Below, one piece after another: positions 10,355 to 51,200 of a stretch of DNA of 64,000 bases (positions within the stretch are counted from its first letter, which is position 1; each line of letters opens with the position of its first letter). Origin of the DNA: Protonemura montana. Lineage: Eukaryota; Arthropoda; Insecta; Plecoptera; Nemouridae. The notes beneath the pieces were generated by a model that saw only the letters and a program-made list of their open reading frames with translations, ran no database searches and was not told the DNA's origin. The stretch lies in contig OX387602.1 of assembly GCA_947568835.1 (NCBI GenBank), positions 31,048,133-31,112,132 of the forward strand. The letters are read 5' to 3'. Position numbers and translations under genes: made by a program.

Positions 10355-13006
10355 AAAGGGAGGCTTTTCAAAATAGTTGGCTAAGGTATTTTTTTTTTAT
10401 TGTGAAGTTTGGCGCAGGGTCTATGGATTAACCAGAATTTGGATCCACAGCTAATACGCAAACTCATTTTTTTTTTGGAAAACACCTGAAAAAATTCCTG
10501 AACAAGCGACGCTGACAACTTTAAGACAAAATACAATTTTGAGATTGAAAAGCGTCAATCTAATGCCAACAGTGTGATGAGTTGCCTAGTTTTTGTTTTG
10601 ACGTGATCGAACGTGGTGTGATCGCCTAGTTTTATTAACTTAAAGGTAACATTTGCGCAGAAATAGACCTGAGTAAGCTCCCACTCCAATAGACCTGGGT
10701 AAGCTCCCACTCCAATAGACCTGAGTAAGCTCCCACTCCAATAGACCTGAGTAAGCTCCTACTCCAATAGACCTGAGTAAGCTCCCACTCTAATAGACCT
10801 GAGTAAGCTCCCACTCCAATAGACCTGAGTAAGCTCCCACTCCAATAGACCTGAGTAAGCTTCCACTCCAATAGACCTGAGTAAGCTCCCACTCCAATAG
10901 ACCTGAGTAAGCTCCCACTCCAATAGACTTGAGTAAGCTCCCACTCCAATAGACCTGAGTAAGCTCCCACTACAATAGACCTGAGTAAGCTCCCACTCCA
11001 ATAGACCTGCGTAAGCTCCCACTCCAATAGACTTGAGTAAGCTCCCACTCCATTAGACCTGAGTAAGCTCCCACTCCATTAGACGCGAGTAAGCTCCCAC
11101 TCCAATAGACCTGAGTAAGCTCGCACTCCAATAGACCTCAGTAAGCTCCCACTCCAATAGACCTCAGTAAGCTCCCACTCCAATAGACCTCAGTAAGCTC
11201 CCACTCCAATAGCCTCAAGGGTATACTTTGCTTTTATAGGCAAAGCCTGCTTACCTTCTGATGCTTGTCTGTCGGGGATTCAAGATCCACGGTGGCCACC
11301 GCCTTCTTTGTAGCTGGACCTGCCTTTTTCTTGGTAAGGGCGTGTCCCGAAGGGGTGGGTCCTCGCGATGGAGAGGGTGTGCGTGGCGCTGGTAGCGCTG
11401 CTGACGGGGGCACGCTCAACCCTTGTAGGCTCAGTGTGTCCTGGCTCTGACTCCGTCTACCAATTCATGCACAACATACATAATTAAGTAAAAGAAAATT
11501 TTAATGAGAAGAACTGAGAAAGAGAAGACAAATAACTATGTTGACCTTGAAATATAAATAATTTTACGGCTGGAAAGTTTGGAAAAAGGTGATGAACATG
11601 GATTAAAAAGGAATCGACTTGAATATAGGTAAGTTAATGAGAAGAAAATTTAAAAAGGAAAGGAACTGGAATTATAGAAGAGGTGTTGAAAAATGGAATA
11701 ATATACCTACCCCAGATGCAACGGTTCTACCTCGCAAGCAAAGCAAGCCGGACATGCCCTCTCGTGAAGGCGTCAAGCCTGACTCGTACGTAGTACCTAC
11801 CTACTGAACGGTTTGGCGTGTCGGAAACACCAGTCCTCGTGAGATCACCGAAGTTAAGCAACACTGCACTGGGTCAGGTATTGGATGGGTGACCATTATA
11901 CACATATCCAGTTCTGTTCGGTAAAGAGGTTGAAAGGATGAAAGTTGGTACAGAAATGTCACTCGCCTTGCTTACCAACCTCTCGAATGCATGGATTTGT
12001 GGAGAAATCATGTTTTTCGCATTGTACCGTCCTTTGGATTAAGATGGTAGTCCTCTTGGTGCTCTTCGACAGGAGTAAGCTACTTGCCGGCACTGAGTTT
12101 TCTCTCCTCCCTTCTAGACTAGGAATTAGGTTCATAATCATCCTCATCATCATCTACTTATTCACCGACGCCATTAGACCAGAGCCACATGGCACGTTGT
12201 CAAAACAGTGCGTCGTTAAACTCCACAAACCACTCTCATCTTATGTACCTGAGATCCAGAACGAGCGTAGTTCGCTTACGCACTGCGTCTGCATCTGCGT
12301 CGGGCGTAACGCAGCGGCGCCGAGCCGCCGAGTTGCGTGTGCCGCTTGCCAACGTTGGCGCCGGGGTCGGCGGTCTCGAGTCCGTGTCCGTGTATCTACG
12401 GAACAGTTCCTCCGGCACAGCGTGTTCGTGTGCCTGTCTCTGCTCCCGTGCAGAGATCAGTGCAGCCAGATCTTCGGCACTCACAGGATTCCTGCTTTCA
12501 CACGCCTGTCAATGAGAACGTTTCGTCAAACCAGCGGTGGGAAAGAAGGGAACGTTGCATCCTTCGAGGATTGACTTAAAAAGAATCATGGACTTGCCCA
12601 GGAATGTTTGGCCCGTTTGACGACCTTCTTGGCCTCGAAGTCGGCGGGGTGGTTGCACATGATCGAACAGCCGTACGGGAACGGGTTGTACACGCTGGCG
12701 AACGGGCGGAGCACGAACGGCGCCGGCCGAGCAGCATTCGGGAACCGCACAGGTGCTTCCTGTTGGAATGAGTGACATTCGTTTAGGGAATTGGACACAG
12801 GACCTTTGTGTCGGTGGACATGGAGGAATGGATATCAGGGTCATTACTCAATATGAAGGATTGTTTAATATGGTGTTTCAGATTAGTCTCATGACATGCT
12901 ATGGGTCTTGCACAAATGTTAACCTTAATCGTTTGAATACCTGAGGAATCCTCCGGATGGGGTTTGGTACGCTTGCAAGCAAGCCAGTGTTGCTGGTGAT
13001 TCCCAT
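7024..13006 (-). CDS. Uncharacterised nine-exon protein, 578 aa
   Basis: Exons in order of transcription: 13006-12941, 12759-12598, 12505-12249, 11456-11255, 10174-9983, 9251-8834, 8128-7989, 7884-7684, 7122-7024; 1,737 nt, every junction in phase. The ATG at 13006 opens the first exon, and the stop is at 7024-7026. I do not recognise the family. Visible features: a Pro-rich N-terminus with YNPFPYGCSIMCNHP, and a Glu/Arg helix (ISAREQRQAHEH). A low-complexity Ser/Pro/Lys middle carries an acidic GEEDED stretch followed by basic KRRGKRRKGKK, which would suit a nuclear signal. The last third is well-formed and helical (LGWSDASALDFRAWCG...ADFESLPCRL) and could be a degenerate EF-hand-like fold, which is a guess. 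Intron 2 has a GC donor (TGG|GCAAGT at 12597). The gene shares a short divergent spacer with BLTP2. The least sure sites are the 11456 and 9251 acceptors. Confidence 0.75.
7290..7497 (+). repeat. Inverted-repeat element family B, partial
   Basis: Contains the family core GTTACGAAACGTTGGGAAATT and the end AAACCCAGTTGAAATAGTTTT shared with copies at 20198, 22921, 32152, 33366, 34715, 62100 and 63668. The outer terminal repeat is missing. Confidence 0.7.
8337..8763 (+). repeat. 5S-SINE, single-head copy with target-site duplication
   Basis: A full-length one-head copy starting at ACCGAACGG and ending in CACCACAAATAATAA. It is flanked by 11-bp near-identical direct repeats, TGTAGTGACGC (8325-8335) and TGTAGTAACGC (8762-8772), as expected of retroposition. 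It sits in an intron of the uncharacterised gene, in the opposite orientation. Confidence 0.9.
9556..9920. repeat. 73-bp minisatellite, five units
   Basis: Units begin with ATTGTGTGCAGTCC at 9556, 9629, 9702, 9775 and 9848. They are nearly identical. The array lies in the intron between the 10174-9983 and 9251-8834 exons of the uncharacterised gene. Confidence 0.9.
10275..10354. repeat. (CTA)n microsatellite
   Basis: About 26 uninterrupted ACT/CTA triplets, in an intron of the uncharacterised gene. The long Tyr run seen on translation is an artefact. Confidence 0.97.
10661..11216. repeat. 26-bp minisatellite, about 21 units
   Basis: The unit reads AATAGACCTGAGTAAGCTCC followed by CACTCC. 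It is repeated head to tail with few substitutions. Because 26 is not a multiple of three, the translated repeat is 26 residues (78 bp). Intronic; it ends about 40 bp from the exon at 11255-11456. Confidence 0.95.
11804..12230 (+). repeat. 5S-SINE, single-head copy
   Basis: Near full-length copy with one 5S head, more diverged than most (tail reads CGTTAAACTCCACAAAC). It lies in an intron of the uncharacterised gene, antisense to it, and ends 18 bp from the exon boundary at 12249. Confidence 0.88.
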
Positions 13007-13493
13007 TTCTCAACTATTCAACGACACGAAACTGCAGAAACTTGATAGAGACCTAGGATAACAAGATACACACAGCTCGTCGTATTTTTGGAGCCTTTAT
13101 TGATCAAACATAAGAATGTTATTCTTACCATCATCACATTGACAAAAGTTGAGCAACAAGTAGTGGAATTATATTAGCAGGTTATGTCAGCGATTTAAAA
13201 CCATTTCCAAATATTTTAGAAAGATAGAACGTATTTTCTTTGCGAATTTTCATTACTGTATTTGTATTTTAAACTTCGTGCTTGGTGAGTAAGAGAGGGG
13301 GAATGTTAAATGTCAGACCCAGTCAGACCTTTATGTCAGACGTTATGTGTCAGACCCAGATAGACCTACTCTGCAATGACGCTGTCATTATCTATCAAAA
13401 TGCATTTTATTTCTTAGCTTACATAAGTGCACTGTTTGTCACCATGAAATATTGCCAGTTTCTCAACGAGACACAGTTGGTCCGTTGTTAGCC
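13007..13493. promoter_or_regulatory. Divergent spacer between the uncharacterised gene and BLTP2
   Basis: 487 bp separate the two start codons, so any promoters for both genes should lie here unless there are upstream untranslated exons. The sequence is AT-rich. I see no clear TATA box or repeated factor site. Confidence 0.5.
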
Positions 13494-45207
<31,714 letters not shown>

Positions 45208-46098
45208 AGTTTGTTACCTGAACGCCGTGCCCTGCCTTGGTAAGAAATCCTCATTTTACTTACATTCATCTCTTGTATCATTATATAAAAAAGTTGTTCA
45301 AGATTGTCTCAATTTTTTTCCCAGGATCCAGCCAGACCCAAAAGGTTTCCAACTGATTTCACCAAGCGCCTTGCACGGAAGAGTCGACTTTTTGTATACA
45401 ATTTTTGCGCCACGCCTCGTGCCTTGATTAAGCTTAAACATAATGTTTCTCAACACGGTAGGTACGCAGGGAAATTGTTGGTACCTCCGTCGAGCGAGTT
45501 ATCCTACAGAAGTAGCATGAAACGATAACTTTATATCTGCATGGAAAATATTTGTTCTAGCCATTCTTTCAATTGGCAACTAATGTGGTTTCATTAATTT
45601 TGTTTTGGTGTATCAACACTACAAAAATACCTTGAAATCAATCCAGGTGACTGTGGCGATGACTTGGATTCTTTTATTAGTAGGCAAGTCAGGGAACATT
45701 CTAGGGAGGATGAAAAAGACGCTGAAATAACACGAAGGACAGACATTCTGCACGCGTGGTTGATTTATTATATTTATATTACATTGCAGAAATAATTTCT
45801 GATACAAACAATGCAGTTTTAGGTATCAAATAGCACCATGCATGGTGATTTTTGAAAAATCTACGCCTAAGATGCGATACATTTGCTTTGCCTTGCCGAG
45901 AGATGGTAGGCCGTTGCATTAATCTTTAACAAAATTTCAAATCCACCTGTTTCCCATCAAGTTTCTGCACCATGTGTGGGCCTATGTTTACGAAGACACA
46001 CAGTATTATGTATTAAAGTTTTGTTGTGAATGACCACAAATAAAGGTACATCTCTTTTGAATACCTACAACCAACTAGTTCCTTGAGCCTCGGCTTGG
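45208..46098. other. Convergent 3' untranslated regions of BLTP2 and MRPL50
   Basis: Between the BLTP2 stop (45207) and the MRPL50 stop (46099, minus). The plus strand offers ATTAAA at 46012-46017 and AATAAA at 46039-46044. The minus strand offers AATAAA at 45764-45769. If these are used, the two transcripts overlap tail to tail by about 250-300 bp. Confidence 0.5.
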
Positions 46099-48047
46099 CT
46101 ATGGCCAAGAAGTCTTGGCAGTGTGACCCTTGTACTTCTTCTTGTATTTGAGCCCGGTGACGAGGGTGGAGCTTTTGGTGAACGCAGAGATGCCACCGAA
46201 CATGGTGTCTGTGTCGGGATGGAATCGATGGTAGTCGTACTGGATGTGAAGGTTGGGAGGTAGATCCGCCTTCTTCATGGCGTCTAGCGGCATGGTCGGG
46301 TCGATGCTGGTCTCGTAGAACGAGATAACGTCGGCTGCAATCAGCATACTAAGTCTCAAAGTTGTATCACATAACAGTTGGTCACTGTGGTACAAACTAC
46401 AGCACAGGAGGAGTAACACCAACATATAAAGTTACTCCTTCCTGTGTCCAGATTGTAAATCCTAAGCCAGACAATGTAAATAGGAGTAAAATGTAATTTA
46501 TTTTATTTTGAAGTCGACAGTAATTTTTCTATCCTATTTGCCGTTTAATATTTGATCCTGGAAAGACAGGGGTTTAACATTTAAACTGTCATTTGGAGGT
46601 CACAGTAAAAAGTCCCATGGATACTTTGCCTGTAATTCCATGTCACCATTTCTGTTTTGAAGCAAACACATTGTTAAAAACGAATTATTTTTGCTGTATT
46701 TTCTGCATTGTTTCAATTTTTCAGTTTTCATTTTTCAAAATATCAGTATTTTAAGCAAATTACTGCGCCGGTTAAAATCACTCTTAAATATCATTTAAGA
46801 AAGTTATAAACGGGGCTGGTGAGACTGGGCTTTTATCATCCTAAATAATGTGGCTATTCAAAAGTTACAGGATGAACTGCATTAGTAAAGATTTCCTACC
46901 TAATGTGTCCATCGTGTGAAGAAGAGAGTTGGGAATGTCGTGATGAAACTCTTCAAAACATGTGTTGAAAACAGCAAATCGTAACGTTGGGTCGGCAAGT
47001 TTTGCATCTAGGTCAGCTTCTTCACCAGCTGCCGTCTTAAAAATAGCTTTGATTTTGTTCGCCACATTTGCAGGAGGGCTGTATTCTTTTATTGGACGAA
47101 GGAATCTGCAAAAAAAATAAATATAACTCTGTTAAAGTGCAAGTTGTTTGTTAGTAACTTAATAGTAACTTGATGAATATTAGTGGATAAGAAACAAAAA
47201 GCATACGTTGTCTGCAACCAACTGGTCTAACTGGTCCAGCCTAACCATATCTTAAGAGCATTAAAATATTGTGTTTTACAATTCTACGTAAATACTTGCA
47301 ACACGGTTTTTGAGTTGGTTTTTATGACAGTAACTTGGAGTTGAAGATAACATAAGAACAATGTTGACCAAATATTGCAGCATAAGGCCAAGCACCAACA
47401 CTTGCATATGTCCCTAACTTTCCAATGAAACTGACTGATTAACCATCAACCGCATCTGGAGATTCGGAGACTTATTCGATTTGAAGGATTTATAGTAGTT
47501 ATGTAAGCTTGAACACTACGTAGATTTTGTAAATAGGCAGCTAAATTGACAGTAAAGAAGTTTTTACAGCCAGCAGTAGAAAGTATGTGATTTGCCGGGT
47601 TTAATCATTTTTCCAGATCATTTTCCACTTGTTCTCCACACTAAAATTTGTTTCTGTCATTAAAGGTTAGGATTCATTTTAGCATACCCCCTTGCTGCAC
47701 AAGATTCACCAGTAGAGTCCACTTTTGAAAGTACTCGTTGAGAAAGATATGTCTTTTTCCGTATATTGGGTTTAATCTTGTTTGAAGTCGTTTTACTTCT
47801 ACTTGAGATAATCTGAAAATAAAATATTTTTGACTACATTCATCCCCACCATGGCATAGCAGGAGCAGTTTTAAACGTACATTATATTACTAAATCTTAA
47901 GTAAAATTATATTTATAGCATCCAAAATAAAGCTTAATAAATATGCTACAAGTTTTCTTTCTGAATTCTTACCAAGCTAGACATTCTAGACGATAATTGC
48001 AATTCTCGTCCACATTCCCGTAACCCATGCCTTACGAGCGCCGCCAT
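46099..48047 (-). CDS. MRPL50: Mitochondrial large-subunit ribosomal protein mL50
   Basis: Four exons in transcript order: 48047-47973, 47812-47688, 47105-46900, 46334-46099; 642 nt, 213 aa, phases consistent. A structural protein of the 39S mitochondrial ribosomal subunit in the matrix. The N-terminus (MAALVRHGLRECGRELQLSS) is Arg-rich and lacks acids early, as in a mitochondrial targeting peptide. Exon 3 holds RPIKEYSPPANV, DPTLRFAVFNTC and HDIPNSLLHTM. Exon 4 holds DVISFYETSI, DLPPNLHIQYDY, RFHPDTDTMFGG and STLVTGLKYKKKYKG, the conserved insect C-terminus. The gene starts 238 bp from MED13 on the other strand and converges on BLTP2. The start codon lies in an ATGGCGGC context. Confidence 0.92.
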
Positions 48048-48285
48048 GACACACTTCTGAAATACCCGCTCATTGGTTACATGACTTTGTTATACCACGT
48101 GATTAAGAGCACCAATAGGAGGAGGTTATTTCTGCGCTTGTTGTGTCCTATCCGCCATTTTACAGTCGCCATTGGAAGGTGAAAACCTTCTGTGTGATCG
48201 TGGATAATATCGAGTTTTGAGTGGTTTTACTCGTGAAAATCGTGTGGTTCGTGTTTTAAATGATTTTTAAGATGTGGCGTAAAAC
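48048..48285. promoter_or_regulatory. Bidirectional promoter of MRPL50 and MED13
   Basis: 238 bp between divergent start codons. Visible sites: CACGTG E-box at 48096-48101; CCAAT boxes in both directions (ATTGG near 48072 and 48174, CCAAT near 48112); and CCGCCATTTT at about 48152-48161, the YY1/pleiohomeotic core. No TATA box. This mix is typical of housekeeping bidirectional promoters. Confidence 0.65.
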
Positions 48286-48289
48286 ATGA
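48260..48289 (+). CDS. Upstream ORF overlapping the MED13 start codon
   Basis: ATG at 48260 and an in-frame second ATG at 48272 open a nine-codon frame whose TGA (48287-48289) overlaps the MED13 ATG (48286-48288) as ATGA. If transcription starts upstream of 48260, this arrangement would make MED13 translation depend on leaky scanning or reinitiation. Confidence 0.4.
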   Translation: MIFKMWRKT

Positions 48290-51200
48290 CGCACCCAAAT
48301 CATCAAACAAACGGCGCCAGTTTGGAGGACTGTCATACGAATTTCTTTGCTCTGGTAAGTTGATGCAAGTGTTTCGTAGCGTAAGAAAATGAAGTCAAAT
48401 AGCTGCTAGAACGACAAACGGTTTCGGAATGCTCTCCTTTACTCTCCTATCGTCGCAACTCTAATTGCGCAACTCGGTCTCTAAAATCAAACCTAGTATT
48501 AACTAGACAATCATTTTGATAATTTTCTGTCTCTAGTGTCACGTTTTACACCCCGGTGGAGTATCGTACGCAATTCGCACCTTTTTGGAGCATTGCCCCA
48601 ATTTGTCAGTCGCTCGTTGTTGCTGCTACTAATACGCATACGGGCTCAATACTACGTTCGGAAAACGGTGGAATATTTCGTGACCGTCGCATTCGACCGA
48701 ATTACATCGGCGAGAGTGTTGTAATAAGTTCTGTTGGTATGAAATCTCTAGTTGGTGTGCTTGAACGTAAAGGTCATCTCCCCTGAAGTCGAAACGTACA
48801 CAGTGTCCGTCACATAGCTTTAGAGCGCTGAACGCCTCGTCGCGTAGACAATCTCCATTCCGGCCGACTTGCTCGCTACACTCACTCAATCTTATCCGTA
48901 GGCTTTCCTAGTAGAAAGTTACGATTTGGTCAATTTTTTACATTCAATATTCCCTCCGTATGCGATCATTGTGCGTCTAAACGTCGCTCTATCCCGCAGC
49001 CCGATCTAACTTCCGTTACAAGAATTCACCGATGACTCGTAGTAATCTCGCGCTATTATTATTATTATATCAAATAGAAAATAACGCAAGCTCGCAGCCG
49101 TTCGCCGTCCACAGTTAAATATAAATGCATTTTTTTATTGACTTCAATCATAATCACCTTTCGGTATTGGGCCACTCTCACAAGCACGGCCGAAGGCAAA
49201 GTCGTTCACGCACCCAAAGTTATTAGCAAACTCGGCCGAACTCAGGGCAAATCATTTGATATTTCTAGCCTTGAAGACCTTGACAACCAAACATTACTGG
49301 GACAAGTTATTTTCCCAAGCCATCGCCGGCCTGGCTCGGCGACTTGTTGCAGAATAGAGTCAAAGTGAAACAGTCTCAATGTCCGATTAGCGGGCGACGT
49401 TCCGTGGTTGCCATTCTTGTCTGCCGCCCTCCCCCCGTGCGAATCTAAAGTGTGCCTGCCTGTTCTGTGTATTGCGACACTGGTACGATGATCTGCTTCG
49501 TGCTGCTACTAACGGCCAAGGCGAGGCGGCTACTATTACAAGACAACAAGCTCACTATCTTTGGCTACAACATGCTATTACAACGCCTTATCGCCGCTCA
49601 TCGCTCGGTATAAACTGTTGTCGCCGGCTGGTATTACTGGCGGTACACTGGTATTACTGGCCGTATTACTGGCGGTATTACAGGCGGTATTACAGGCGGT
49701 ATACTGGTATTACAACGCCTTATCGCCGCTCATCGCTCGGTATAAACTGTTGTCGCCGGCTGGTATTACTGGTGGTATTACAGGCGGTACACTGGTATTA
49801 CTGGCGGTATTACTGGTGGTATTACAGGCCGTATTATTGGCGGTATTAATAGCCACCCATTATCTGTCAGCTTGCTACTAATCGATGTCGCGTATTGATT
49901 GCTGCTCGAGTAATAACGTAAACAATGCATTGTTCACGCGGAGGCAATCACCTCGCGCTTATCCAGTGGTGTCAGGTCGAGTCTTTACAGCGACCGTCCC
50001 ACCAGAGGATACCCCACCGGGGCAACAGATTGAAGGAGGCAACCAACTATAGACCCAACAGAGCATTTAGATAATTATAAAGAGCAACCACGAATACTTG
50101 CGAGGATGGATGGCACGAGATTGGAGGGCAACAAGTCAAATGGCACCCAACTGTTCAGACACATAATTGGGCACCATGACAACACTGTCACATCAAGTGC
50201 ATAGCCATGCGGATCACTAATTTGTGCAAGTGCAGCATGGTGTATTCTACCCGGTATTGGGCACCCCGTGCTTTTCCCACTGGAGGGGGGGGGGGGGGGG
50301 GGCTTGTAGGATGAACTTCAAACACCCCTTAGCTGCAGTCTCCCTTCCACTGCAGCTGGCCCGTCTCGTCTGCAAGTAAACCGCCAATTTCGCTCTGCCA
50401 CACGTCGTTTTGCCCCCGGCTGACAAGGGGCCATCCTTGCAATAAATCGGGTAAAAGTTCGTACACCTGCCGGCCCACTCGGGAGCTCTCCAAGTTTTGA
50501 GAACGAGGATCTTTTTTTTGGAGGCGTTTTTGTACGCACGGCGACCTCGTCGATTCCGTCTACATCCTGTCGGAACAGGGTGGCGATCTCATCGGTGCGA
50601 CTTGAACGTACCTCGCCGCGTCTATCACAGCTTCGATGGGCGACCACGATGCAAGAATGCGAGCTAAACGCCCCTCGTGGGAATCGTGTCGTCTCACGAC
50701 TCATCCGCCCACTAGACCATCAACGCAATCAACCGACATTACGCTCAATTTCTTTACCCTGGAGACCACGGCCTGGATGCAGACTGCGGCCAGATGGCGC
50801 TGCGGTGTGACTTCGTCCCACGAGTTGACCTTCGATTGCGGAATCTCCCTGCCCGGCGAACAGGTTGCCCTGTCGGCCGATACCAGCCCGCTACAAGTCG
50901 CCACGAATCGCGGCGTTACGCAAGCCTTGTCCTAGAGACACTCAAACTGGCCTGGGATCTCCTCGGATGACGAGGAGATCCCAGGCCAGGAGCCGATCGC
51001 GAGCATCTGCGTCCGCGTGCTCATTAACATAACCGGTCAGCTTTGCGCGTAGCACATTCCCCATCCTCTCGGTTTCACTGGAAGCCGTCGCGGCGTCCAC
51101 TCGGAATGCCAGACGTCGTGCCACTTGTGCGTTGCCCGGTGGCGGGTGTGGGGGGGGGGGGGGAGGGGCAATCGTTCACCTCCCCGACACATCTCGGCGT

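Noticed and set aside
10635-11048. Frames with GAYSGLLEWELTQVYW repeats
   Set aside because: Translation of the 26-bp minisatellite; the three shifted frames simply alternate.
12783-13013. 76-codon minus frame starting MRNGNHQQHW
   Set aside because: It overlaps the real first exon of the uncharacterised gene in another frame; the exon frame (MGITSNTGLL) ends in a donor in phase with the next exon.
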